Part shown: in pieces, positions 19,449 through 28,108 of the stretch
How the letters are laid out: each line of letters opens with the position of its first letter
Numbering within the stretch: position 1 is the stretch's first letter
Assembly (NCBI GenBank): GCA_026399015.1
Contig: JAPLRS010000013.1
Span: forward strand, 1-56,731
Source: Methylococcales bacterium
GTDB lineage: Bacteria; Pseudomonadota; Gammaproteobacteria; Methylococcales; Methylomonadaceae
Direction: 5' to 3'
DNA length: 56,731 nt
The notes under the pieces: model-generated
What the model saw: the letters and a program-made list of their open reading frames with translations, nothing else
What the model was told of the DNA's origin: nothing
Database searches by the model: none
Position numbers and translations under genes: made by a program

Positions 19449-20711
19449 TCATGAAATATGACTAGACAACAAAGCGTATACTCTATTTACAGCACCTTGA
19501 TTTTGTTTAATAAAATGCTTCCCCCGCTCTGCTAATGCACTACGGTGTTCTGCATCTTGATATAAAGCAAGCAAGGTATCAAGCACTTCGGCAGTAGTCT
19601 TACATTGTATTGCCGCTTGTTGTTCTAACACGCGTCGCGAGATTTCTTTAAAGTTAGCCATATAAGGCCCAAACATAACAGGCACACCAATGACTGAGGC
19701 CTCTAAAATATTGTGTCCACCAATTGGCACCATACTACCACCGACAAAAGCCACATCAGCAGCGGCATAAAGTAACTTTAATTCACCCATAGTATCTGCC
19801 AAATACACATCGGTGTTATCAACAACCGTTTCGCCAGTTGTTCTTAAAACTACATTTAAGTCCTGATGGATACATAATTGTTTTACATCACCAAAACGCT
19901 CTGGGTGTCTTGGTACTAAGATTAACAATAACTCAGGAATCTTTAGTTTTAGTTGTTTGTATAAGGCTAAAAAGATAGCCTCTTCTTCAGTATGCGTGCT
20001 AGCAATTATCCACACAAAACGCTGAGCAAATAAGGTGTTTTTTAAATGAGCACCCGCAGAAATAACTGTGCTTGGCACATCAACATCAAATTTGATATTT
20101 CCTAAATTTACAACTCCATCAAAATGCGCCCCAATACTAACAAACCGATCAGCATCATCTTGTGTTTGGGTAGCAATGGTTTTCACCTGCGCTAATGCCT
20201 GATTGACTAGGGTCGGAAGCTTTTTATAGCCTCGAGCTGATTTCTCTGATAGTCGCGCATTAATCACATACAAAGGAATTGCGTTCTGCCCACAAGCAAT
20301 GAACAAATTTGGCCACAGTTCAGTTTCCATAATCACCGCCATCTTAGGCTTAAACTTGGCCATAAAACGCGCAATTGAATCTGGCATATCATAAGGTAAA
20401 TAAACATGACTTACGGTGTTACCCATAACGGCTTTAACGCGTGCAGAACCCGTTGGAGTAGTCGTAGTAATTAGAAGCTGTGCATCTGGGTGATGCTGTA
20501 GAATTAATTTAAGAAGCGGAAAGAGTGCTTCTGCCTCTCCTACAGAGACGGCATGAAACCAAATAACGGACTGAGGATAAATTTCTTTATAAAATCCAAA
20601 CCTCTCCAACCATCGAAGACGATAATCAGGAGCCTTAATACCTCGCCAAAATAAGCGTAGAAGTATAAAGGGGGTTAAACAGTAAAATAAAACGGTATAA
20701 ATGATACGCAT
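19449..20711 (-). CDS. waaA: 3-deoxy-D-manno-octulosonic acid transferase
   Basis: GT30 enzyme that adds Kdo from CMP-Kdo to lipid A precursors at the inner face of the cytoplasmic membrane. About 420 residues: an N-terminal membrane anchor, then WFHAVSVGEAEALFPLL with the catalytic glutamate, TTTTPTGSARV, METELWPNL, and the C-terminal donor-site signatures GGSMVPIGGHNILE and FGPYMANFKE. The ATG at 20711 is taken as start; a GTG 12 bases upstream is in frame. It stands alone on the minus strand. Confidence 0.95.
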   Translation of the reverse strand: MRIIYTVLFYCLTPFILLRLFWRGIKAPDYRLRWLERFGFYKEIYPQSVIWFHAVSVGEAEALFPLLKLILQHHPDAQLLITTTTPTGSARVKAVMGNTVSHVYLPYDMPDSIARFMAKFKPKMAVIMETELWPNLFIACGQNAIPLYVINARLSEKSARGYKKLPTLVNQALAQVKTIATQTQDDADRFVSIGAHFDGVVNLGNIKFDVDVPSTVISAGAHLKNTLFAQRFVWIIASTHTEEEAIFLALYKQLKLKIPELLLILVPRHPERFGDVKQLCIHQDLNVVLRTTGETVVDNTDVYLADTMGELKLLYAAADVAFVGGSMVPIGGHNILEASVIGVPVMFGPYMANFKEISRRVLEQQAAIQCKTTAEVLDTLLALYQDAEHRSALAERGKHFIKQNQGAVNRVYALLSSHIS

Positions 20712-20787
20712 AATAAAAATCACAAGGCACAGAGGTCGTCGGTCATAGTAATAACCAGTTCCCTCTGATACCTTGTTCTTTTATCTA

Positions 20788-21237
20788 TTATGCTTCAGCG
20801 ACTACTTTAATACTTAAAGTAACGATAACATCAGAATGTAAGTTGATGTCGATATCGTAATCACCAATGTGACGAATTGCACCGTGTGGCAAACGAATTT
20901 GGTGTTTTTCAATAGCGATACCAGCAGCAGTAATTGCTTCTGAAATGTTATGAGTGCCAATAGAACCAAACAATCTACCTTCATCACCCGCTTTATGAGC
21001 GATTGAGATTTCTAATTTGCCTAATTCAGCACCTAATTTTTGAGCTGCTTGTAATTTTTCTTTAGCTGCTTGTTCAAGTTCTGCACGACGCGCTTCAAAT
21101 TCAGCAATTTTGTTCGCTGTTGCAGCAACTGCTTTACCTTGTGGAACTAGATAGTTTCTTCCATAACCTGCTTTAATAGTGACTCTGTCACCTAGGTTAC
21201 CCAAATTTGCTATCTTTTCAAGAAGAATAACTTCCAT
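20788..21237 (-). CDS. rplI: 50S ribosomal protein L9
   Basis: The 149 residues are standard length. The N-terminal RNA-binding domain starts MEVILLEKIANLGNLGD and has the L9 signature GYGRNYLVPQGKA. A long charged helix (about 45-75) leads to the C-terminal domain. GGTGAGGA lies just upstream of the start. It is the last gene of the operon rpsF-rpsR-DUF2232-rplI. Confidence 0.97.
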   Translation of the reverse strand: MEVILLEKIANLGNLGDRVTIKAGYGRNYLVPQGKAVAATANKIAEFEARRAELEQAAKEKLQAAQKLGAELGKLEISIAHKAGDEGRLFGSIGTHNISEAITAAGIAIEKHQIRLPHGAIRHIGDYDIDINLHSDVIVTLSIKVVAEA

Positions 21238-21282
21238 CTTTTTATCCTCACCTTTCGGTTATTAACCAATATTTATACGCCC

Positions 21283-22170
21283 TTAGGCGTGTGTAGATTC
21301 GATTTTTCGTAAGTTCAACCACGGATCAATCAGGCCGATTAGTGCGACCAATAACAGAGCATGGGGGATCAAAAAAAGCGTTATGTACAACATGGGTACA
21401 ACAAAACGCTCTAATTTTACCTTTGAGCAAACAGTATGCAATACAGAAGTGCCTATAACAGCCAAAAGTACGAACAGTAAAATAAGACTATTCCATGCTA
21501 TTTCAGAAATAATGCCCGATGTACTTAAAGCAACACCCACGATAGCAATTGAACCTATAGACAACTTATGGGTTGATTGAAGAAGCAAGTACTCTTGCTT
21601 AAATCCACCCGGATTGAAAAGGTTAGCTTGCCACCATCTTGCTATAAATAAGCCGAACAATAATCCGCATACAGAACCGGCTGAAATAATTCCGGTCATG
21701 TAATGCACTAGCATATCTATTTTTTCCTGTAGCTCCACAACTGGCGCATCAACAGGAATCATCTGTGTTAATACTGCTTTCCAAATCACAGTTGGATCAG
21801 TTTCATAAAGATAAAAACTGATGACACCTAAAATGCCTACCCCTGTAGCTACTTGAAGTGCTAAAGATAAAGATCTACTTTCTCTTAAAACAATTGCAAT
21901 TAACCAAATAGGTAACCAAAGCACCATGACGTAAAGCATTGCAAACTGAAAACTACCGATAGCAAAATAGCCCAATATCGCAGTTACTAAACTAGAGTAA
22001 CCTAATATATAAAGACCTTCTTTTGCACCTCGTCTTAAAGTGACCAGACCAACGGCAGCTGAACTTAACACACTCACGGGAGGTACCATTAGAGACAATA
22101 ACGCAAGGGATGAAGCCACTATCATGGCTTGCAATTTGCCCCGCATTAGGTATGTCGCTAAAAAGTTCAA
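21283..22170 (-). CDS. DUF2232/YybS-like polytopic membrane protein
   Basis: Membrane protein of 295 residues with about eight hydrophobic helices, for example LLSLMVPPVSVLSSAAVGLV near the N-terminus and LYITLFLIPHALLLVALIGL near the C-terminus. The GLFIARWWQANLFNPGGFK segment is typical of DUF2232 proteins, which sit between rpsR and rplI in many gammaproteobacteria. Its function is unknown; S-component-like transport or a link to ribosome or cell-surface homeostasis have only been guessed from position. Same operon as its neighbours. Confidence 0.85.
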   Translation of the reverse strand: MNFLATYLMRGKLQAMIVASSLALLSLMVPPVSVLSSAAVGLVTLRRGAKEGLYILGYSSLVTAILGYFAIGSFQFAMLYVMVLWLPIWLIAIVLRESRSLSLALQVATGVGILGVISFYLYETDPTVIWKAVLTQMIPVDAPVVELQEKIDMLVHYMTGIISAGSVCGLLFGLFIARWWQANLFNPGGFKQEYLLLQSTHKLSIGSIAIVGVALSTSGIISEIAWNSLILLFVLLAVIGTSVLHTVCSKVKLERFVVPMLYITLFLIPHALLLVALIGLIDPWLNLRKIESTHA

Positions 22171-22191
22171 AGCCCTTCCCGCTTTATGCTG

Positions 22192-22419
22192 TTATTTGTG
22201 TGCGTCGCAGAACGGTAGTAATGCGATGAAACGCGCGCGTTTAATTGCAACACATAATTGTCTTTGGTGCTTAGCGCTAGTTCCTGTGATACGGCTAGGT
22301 ACAATCTTGCCAGTTTCAGTAATATAATCGCTTAATAAATCTAGATCTTTGTAATCTATTTGAGAGCCGCTTTCTGAACTAACTCGGCTAAATTTTTTGC
22401 GTCTAATATTTCGTGCCAT
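22192..22419 (-). CDS. rpsR: 30S ribosomal protein S18
   Basis: The 75 residues match the family length. The core [20 protein letters not shown] and [20 protein letters not shown] are diagnostic, and the N-terminus [11 protein letters not shown] replaces the usual CRFT-containing start. S18 pairs with S6 on 16S rRNA, which fits the adjacent rpsF 29 bases upstream. Confidence 0.97.
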   Translation of the reverse strand: MARNIRRKKFSRVSSESGSQIDYKDLDLLSDYITETGKIVPSRITGTSAKHQRQLCVAIKRARFIALLPFCDAHK

Positions 22420-22448
22420 TTTAATTTCCGTTTTACAATAGGTTATTG

Positions 22449-22919
22449 TTATTCAGCGATGATGTCATCAGCGTCGTCGGCATCAAAATCAACGTCGTCT
22501 AAATCAATTTCTTCGTCGATCTCACCAGTTGCAGGCACTATTGCTGCTTCTCTTGCTGCTGCTTCTTTTGCTCTTGATTCAGCCGCTTTATTTTCTTCAG
22601 CTGTTGAAGTAGCAATAAGAGATGGCTCAGTAATAGCCACTTTTTGCAACAAAGTCATGCTACGCAAAATAGCATCATTGAAACGGAAACCACTTTCTAA
22701 TTCTTCTAAAGTAGCTTGATCACACTCAACATTCATTAATACATAATGAGCTTTGTGGATTTTTCTAATTGGATAAGCTAGGTGTCTACGACCCCAATCT
22801 TCTAAACGGTGAATTTTTCCAGATGTAGCTTCAATAGTTGACTTGTAACGGTCAATCATTGCTGGAACCTGAGCTGATTGGTCCGGATGGACTAAAAAGA
22901 CAATTTCGTAATGTCGCAT
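22449..22919 (-). CDS. rpsF: 30S ribosomal protein S6 with extended acidic tail
   Basis: S6 fold in residues 1-100: [36 protein letters not shown] and the final FNDAILRSM. At 156 residues it is about 20-25 longer than the enterobacterial protein because of an Ala/Glu-rich then Asp/Glu-rich tail (about 115-156, ending [13 protein letters not shown]). Acidic S6 tails are the site of glutamate addition by RimK in other bacteria. The ribosome site is the GGAAA just before the ATG. First gene of the operon. Confidence 0.96.
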   Translation of the reverse strand: MRHYEIVFLVHPDQSAQVPAMIDRYKSTIEATSGKIHRLEDWGRRHLAYPIRKIHKAHYVLMNVECDQATLEELESGFRFNDAILRSMTLLQKVAITEPSLIATSTAEENKAAESRAKEAAAREAAIVPATGEIDEEIDLDDVDFDADDADDIIAE

Positions 22920-23000
22920 TATTTTTCCTTTCGGTTAAGCCTTCCCTCTCTGTCTTAAAAAGAAGGTAAAGCAAGGAGAGGCGGTATGCCTCGATGAACC
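22920..23000 (-). promoter_or_regulatory. Possible S6:S18-binding leader of the rpsF operon
   Basis: The leader on the minus strand can form a stem between CCTCTC and GAGAGG about 40 bases apart, and an ACCGAAAGGA segment lies right before the rpsF start. Autoregulatory S6:S18 leaders with a conserved CCG are known upstream of rpsF in many bacteria. I cannot confirm the bulged stem by eye, so this is tentative. Confidence 0.3.
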
Positions 23001-23057
23001 GCGCATTATAAAGGTATTTGACTGATAAGAGAATTATTTTTTAAATTCAATACCTTT

Positions 23058-23786
23058 CTAGATATATAAACTAGCCATTCGGCGCCAATAATACCCACTG
23101 TGCGCTCTATCATCCCAAAGAAACAACTGATGATCTATATTTTTAGAGTTAAGAATTTCGCTGAGCCTAAAGTTGTTCTCCAAAAAGGGATCTTCTTTTC
23201 CTATCACTAATACAATATCCATATTTCTTAAACAATTTAACCGAAAAGAACAATCTAAATTGGGTAAAAAATGATTGGGAGTATGAAAATAAATATCCTC
23301 GTCATAATAACCATCAAACAAATCATTAAAGAACTCTACATTAAGAGTTAAATCATAACGCCCCGAAAAAGCGACTAACTTTTTAAATAAATGCGGGTGC
23401 CTAAACGCTACATTAGCTGCGTGAAATGCCCCTAAACTTAACCCATGCGAAATAACACACTCATGGGGATTTCTGGCATTCATAAACGGTACGACTTCAT
23501 CCACAATATAAGATTCATATTCAATGTGCCTTGAAATACGATCTTTAGGATGAGCCTGTCTGTTATACAAACTCTCTGCATCAATGCCATCAATACAATA
23601 GAGTTGTAAATAACCTAACTCAATTTTAGTTTGCAACGATTTAACTAGACCTAAATTCTCATATTCGTAAAAACGTCCAAACCGAGATGGCAACACTAAT
23701 ACTTTTGCACCCGCGTGACCAAACACCAACAACTCCATATCACGCTTTAATCGTGTACTCCACCATTTATGGTATTCTCGATTCAT
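23058..23786 (-). CDS. Alpha/beta-hydrolase esterase (esterase-D/S-formylglutathione-like family)
   Basis: Cytoplasmic esterase of 242 residues without a signal peptide. The nucleophile elbow is HGLSLGAFHA near residue 115, a catalytic Asp is probably in IGKEDPF, and the His in DDRAHSGYYW. The N-terminal MELLVFGHAGAKVLVLPSRFG is typical of the putative-esterase family PF00756. It is the last of a same-strand series running from glgB/glgA, 85 bases after the CE7-like gene. Substrate unknown. Confidence 0.8.
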   Translation of the reverse strand: MNREYHKWWSTRLKRDMELLVFGHAGAKVLVLPSRFGRFYEYENLGLVKSLQTKIELGYLQLYCIDGIDAESLYNRQAHPKDRISRHIEYESYIVDEVVPFMNARNPHECVISHGLSLGAFHAANVAFRHPHLFKKLVAFSGRYDLTLNVEFFNDLFDGYYDEDIYFHTPNHFLPNLDCSFRLNCLRNMDIVLVIGKEDPFLENNFRLSEILNSKNIDHQLFLWDDRAHSGYYWRRMASLYI

Positions 23787-23871
23787 TTAAATAGCCCATT
23801 TAAAGTTAAATTATCATTCCCAATAACATAATCAGGCTTAAATTAAATACCACTTGATATTTGCTACTTTA

Positions 23872-24831
23872 TTAAAGACTTAAAGAAGCAAAAAAAACCT
23901 CCAGTTGACCCATTAATTCTCTATCTTGCAAACTCTTATTAGGATAGTCATGATGGCCTGCATCTAAAATATAGAGTTCTTTTTCTGAAGTTACAGCATT
24001 ACAAATAGCAAACTGCCCTGGTGGCGCAACACAGGGATCAAATTTTGCGCAAGCAAAATGCACCGGCTTATTAAAACGCTTAGCTGCAATAGCCGCATCG
24101 TAATACCGCAAAACTCTGAGCGTTTGTTTTTTATGATTTAAATAATATTGCTGAACACTATTAGCACTACCATTTGTTGGTAGTTTTAAACGTAAGGATT
24201 GATATCCAAAAGTGGGGACATTTAAATGCCCTTTTGCAATACGAGAATCCCACGCCAATGCTAGCGCACCAATTCCAGCCCCAAAACTTATCCCCATATA
24301 ACCTAATCGGCCAGCTAGAAATGGGCACAAACTTAAAACCGCCGTAACACCCGTCCAAATATCTTCTACACACCCGCCTAATATATAACGATCTTTATCA
24401 TTTATATTATGCAAAACGTGCCAGCAAGGTTCTGTGGAAATATCAGAACGGGCACTCAAGGCTAAACCTCTAAAACACAAAAACAAAAACGCGGCGTCTT
24501 TAAATGGAAAGTTAAATTCTGGACCATCGCAACCACCATAACCGTGACCGACTATAAATCCACGCTTAATGATGCCCGTCACTGGCAACAACAACCAGCC
24601 ACGAATAATAAAATTATCTGTTGAGGTATAAGTAATCTCAAGGACACGCCAGCCATTCTGATTTTCAGAAACAACGGTTGTTTGTGGTTGCGCATCTACC
24701 GCTAAAGCGTTTTGATAACGCTTCATCCAAAATGCATCAAAATCTTTAGGTGCTTTCGGCGCACTTACATCTAATAAAGCATCTAACGTATACCCATAAC
24801 TTGGATCAAATTCGTATTGCGTTACACCCAT
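23872..24831 (-). CDS. CE7-type acetyl esterase (AXE1 family)
   Basis: A 319-residue cytoplasmic esterase of the acetyl-xylan-esterase/cephalosporin-deacetylase fold. Landmarks are APKDFDAFWMKRYQNAL near 32-48, GFIVGHGYGG, the nucleophile in YMGISFGAGIGALALAW and the catalytic histidine in LDAGHHDYPN. There is no signal peptide, so secreted xylan is not the likely substrate. The position behind glgA suggests a role on acylated storage glucan or sugars, which is inference. Confidence 0.83.
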   Translation of the reverse strand: MGVTQYEFDPSYGYTLDALLDVSAPKAPKDFDAFWMKRYQNALAVDAQPQTTVVSENQNGWRVLEITYTSTDNFIIRGWLLLPVTGIIKRGFIVGHGYGGCDGPEFNFPFKDAAFLFLCFRGLALSARSDISTEPCWHVLHNINDKDRYILGGCVEDIWTGVTAVLSLCPFLAGRLGYMGISFGAGIGALALAWDSRIAKGHLNVPTFGYQSLRLKLPTNGSANSVQQYYLNHKKQTLRVLRYYDAAIAAKRFNKPVHFACAKFDPCVAPPGQFAICNAVTSEKELYILDAGHHDYPNKSLQDRELMGQLEVFFASLSL

Positions 24832-24933
24832 AAATCCTTAATATTGATCTAGTTATTAAAAGTTCTAGATTATGTGTTTTATAGCATAATCCCTGTTACA
24901 AAATTATTTAGACCGCGCTACTTTTTTGATGCT

Positions 24934-26529
24934 TTAGTAATAAACCCTAAATGAGTTTTGTATTTGCTGAAACTCATATAAATAAGGCTGAGCCAATTGG
25001 TGATTATTAACTATGACTAATAAATCATGAGAAAACACCGATGTGTTGTACCAATTAAAACTACCTTCTAGTACGACCGACTCATCAATGACACAGTATT
25101 TAGAATGAATAGGCGAATACGGTACAGGATGATCATCTTGACCATAGACCAAGCCAACGCTAATCCCAGCATTTTTCAAATGTTGTATTGACGGTAATAA
25201 AGGGCGCTGCAGCTCATCAGACATTGAACGCTCTACACCAATTTTTCCTTGCCTTGCTAAATGTCCATTAAACAGAATATGGACATGTACGCCCCGATTT
25301 TTGGCATGAATCAGAGCATCAACCACACTATCATGATGCTCACCTACTAAATCACCCATCAAAAACAAACATAATTTAATGGAATGTCTAGCCCGATGCA
25401 CTTCTGCCAAAATAGCATGATGCGGACGATATGGCTTGCCATTCAACATCATCTGCCTACCAAAGGTATAAAGCAGATTAAAGTGACTAAGCGGATCAAC
25501 CCCGTATTTTTGATTAACCCCGCCCCGCTGACTCTGAAAGATATTATCCAGCAATCGACATATACCTTTGGAATGAAAAGTCATGCCGGATTCCCAATTA
25601 GCCCACCAACGATCAAAGGTAATATTAAATGACCCTAAGATACAATCTTCATCATTAAAAATAACAAATTTTGTATGCATATCGGGTTCAACTTCAATGA
25701 GATGGTGTTTAGGCGTACAAAAAACACCCACCAACTCAATTGGCGCGGACTTTAAGCGTGCGTAATTATCACTATTTGTTAAGGTCATTTTGCGCCAATC
25801 GACAATGCATTGAACCAATACACCTTGATGACTTGCATAAATAAGGTGGGCAATAAAATCCGTATCATCAATACAATCCACACTCACCTTAATGGTGCAT
25901 AAGCGCTCCGGATTTTCCCACTTACTCCGCACCACCTTATCAATATGATCATGCAAATACCGCTTAGGATGATAAGGATGATACTGCTGACCTTTCGTAA
26001 ATTTAGGTGTTAAATTGAGGCTGTTTAAATGCTGATTGTACCAATCCACATCGCTTTGCAATTGCCCAGCATTTAACTCATGCGTACGATAAGTATTATG
26101 TGTTGAGTGTTCGTGAGAAATGTGTCGATACTGATCATCATCACTACGAACCTGATAACCATCCATATAGATGTATTCATTCTGTGAGGCTATAGACCGC
26201 TCACCTAAATGAATAATATAAGAAAACTTAATACAGTTAATATGTCCAAAGTGCTTGGACCAAGGCAAAATATAAAAATCTCGGGTTCTACGTTTATGTC
26301 TATTCCATTGAATTTCATAAGCATCCGTATCAACGAGATAGGTTTCACAAACCCCAGCTTCTCGATAGACTTTTAAGACAATTTTTATATTAACTTGTGA
26401 GCCATAAAAAACATCAAAATCTATCTTTCCCCAGCGTACTTGAAATTTGTGATTAAAATCATTAACTCTCTGAAAGTATCCACCTAACACGCCGTCAAGT
26501 GGCATAGCGAAATGTTCTGCTATTGGCAT
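24934..26529 (-). CDS. Phospholipase-D-like protein with two HKD motifs
   Basis: A 531-residue protein with no signal peptide. Residues about 1-130 form a beta-rich N-terminal part of unknown family with many aromatic residues. Two PLDc_2-type domains follow. The first motif HTKFVIFND (H285, K287) has Asn292 where the usual Asp stands, with Asp293 next. The second, HSKYCVID (H475, K477, D482), is canonical, and both are followed by GSFN. Possible activities are phosphodiesterase, nuclease or transphosphatidylase. It lies 22 bases after the CBM21/EEP gene, almost certainly the same transcript. Confidence 0.82.
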   Translation of the reverse strand: MPIAEHFAMPLDGVLGGYFQRVNDFNHKFQVRWGKIDFDVFYGSQVNIKIVLKVYREAGVCETYLVDTDAYEIQWNRHKRRTRDFYILPWSKHFGHINCIKFSYIIHLGERSIASQNEYIYMDGYQVRSDDDQYRHISHEHSTHNTYRTHELNAGQLQSDVDWYNQHLNSLNLTPKFTKGQQYHPYHPKRYLHDHIDKVVRSKWENPERLCTIKVSVDCIDDTDFIAHLIYASHQGVLVQCIVDWRKMTLTNSDNYARLKSAPIELVGVFCTPKHHLIEVEPDMHTKFVIFNDEDCILGSFNITFDRWWANWESGMTFHSKGICRLLDNIFQSQRGGVNQKYGVDPLSHFNLLYTFGRQMMLNGKPYRPHHAILAEVHRARHSIKLCLFLMGDLVGEHHDSVVDALIHAKNRGVHVHILFNGHLARQGKIGVERSMSDELQRPLLPSIQHLKNAGISVGLVYGQDDHPVPYSPIHSKYCVIDESVVLEGSFNWYNTSVFSHDLLVIVNNHQLAQPYLYEFQQIQNSFRVYY

Positions 26530-26551
26530 ATCAATACCTAATCTGTTTTAT

Positions 26552-28048
26552 TTACTTGGGCTCAAATGTCATTAAATAACCACAATGATCAGACACACGA
26601 CCATAATCGTGTTCTGTAAATAAAGGCCGCACAGAAACTGTTTGTAAGGAACTTTGGTTTTTCATAAAAATATAATCAATACGATGATCTTCAGATGGAT
26701 AATCTCGCCAGTAATGATCATTCACCTTAAAGCTATTTTCAAGATTACTATTTACATGATTAACCACATCATCATAACCTTGCTCGATTACTAAATCATA
26801 ACCCTCTGATTTGGGAACAATATTAAAATCCCCACACAATAACGTTGCCTGCACATCATCTAAATGCTGGGACGCCGCCCATGTATTTAAAGCATTAAAT
26901 TGCTCAGAAAACCCATCAGCCCACCAACTTAAATGTGCAGAATACAGATTAACCAAGCCCATATAAGGCACATTAACCTGTGCCATGGCTATTTTTCTGG
27001 AATGAATACTTTCTGGATTCGTATCACTAGAAACATATTTTGAAGATTTTTTTAATAACGGAAAGCGGCTTAAAATAGCGACACCTTCACGATATTTATC
27101 AAAACCTAAATGTGACCAATCCGTGTATAAATAATACGGATTTTTAAGCCTGTCATTGATTATCTTTGCAGAATTGCTATTCCAATCACCATGTCCGTTA
27201 TTCCATAACTCAGCCACTTCTTGCAAACAAATAATATCGACTTGTTGCTCATCAATAGCTTTAGCGATTTGAGAAAATTTATAATCCTGATTATCTTCCT
27301 GATAGCAATGTAAATTAAGGATAAGGATACGAAGCAAATCATGGGTTAAAGAATAATTTTTATCAAAATTATTATCCCAATACACCTTTTTCTTACCTTC
27401 ACAGCAGAGACTGTATTGTAAGGAAAAAGGATCTTCTATTTTAAGCAACGCTCCCCAAACTTGCACACCATATTGATTTGGATTACGCGCATAACTGCCT
27501 TGATTATCAGCCCAATAATTGCGTTTAGATTGACAAGCTGTTTTGTGGGTAGTTCGCCAATTATCGGTGGTCCAATGGATAACCACGGCCTCCACTTGAG
27601 TATTTAGTTGTACTGCAACCGTAACAGGAAGAAAGTGTTGACCTTGATAGAACTTATTATCAAAATCAATATTTTGAACAGACTGAGAATTCGTCAGCCT
27701 AATACCAGAGTCAGCTTGGCTAAAATAATTGAGTCCCTGATTATTGTCCCAATACTCCTCATCTAGCACTTTATATTTTAGAACACACTCGATATTGCCC
27801 GGCAATGACTCTTCATCACTTGCTGTGCAAGTCACACTCGCCTGCCAATATTCTTGTTCTTCATCGATTGCACTATGAAAATGCGCCGATAGAGTATGCC
27901 ATTGCTCATCCTCACCAGCCCACACCACTTCACAAACCTTATTAGGACTTAAATTATGTAATTTTATAAAAAAAGTTAACTCTTGAATAAGCGCCGTTTT
28001 CTTTTTATAAATTACATTTTCCACATATAGCAACTGAACTTCATTCAT
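26552..28048 (-). CDS. Two CBM21-like glucan-binding modules fused to an endonuclease/exonuclease/phosphatase domain
   Basis: A 498-residue protein with no signal peptide. The first module (about 1-110) begins VQLLYVENVIYKKKTALIQE and ends YWDNNQGLNYF; the second (about 135-235) has VVIHWTTDNWRT and ends YWDNNFDKNYS. The YWDNN ending is the signature of CBM21, the glycogen-targeting module of PP1 subunits. From 245 on is an EEP domain with all catalytic landmarks: LILNLHCYQ, CLQEV, YSAHLSWW, LCGDFN, RIDYIFM and VSDHCGYL. The start at 28048 has GGTGG 9 bases upstream. The fusion suggests a glycogen-bound phosphatase or phosphodiesterase, by analogy with laforin; this is inference. Confidence 0.8.
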   Translation of the reverse strand: MNEVQLLYVENVIYKKKTALIQELTFFIKLHNLSPNKVCEVVWAGEDEQWHTLSAHFHSAIDEEQEYWQASVTCTASDEESLPGNIECVLKYKVLDEEYWDNNQGLNYFSQADSGIRLTNSQSVQNIDFDNKFYQGQHFLPVTVAVQLNTQVEAVVIHWTTDNWRTTHKTACQSKRNYWADNQGSYARNPNQYGVQVWGALLKIEDPFSLQYSLCCEGKKKVYWDNNFDKNYSLTHDLLRILILNLHCYQEDNQDYKFSQIAKAIDEQQVDIICLQEVAELWNNGHGDWNSNSAKIINDRLKNPYYLYTDWSHLGFDKYREGVAILSRFPLLKKSSKYVSSDTNPESIHSRKIAMAQVNVPYMGLVNLYSAHLSWWADGFSEQFNALNTWAASQHLDDVQATLLCGDFNIVPKSEGYDLVIEQGYDDVVNHVNSNLENSFKVNDHYWRDYPSEDHRIDYIFMKNQSSLQTVSVRPLFTEHDYGRVSDHCGYLMTFEPK

Positions 28049-28108
28049 AGATACAACCACCGAATCAAATGGGTTACATCAAATAATCAATTTGATGTAA
28101 CTCGCTAT

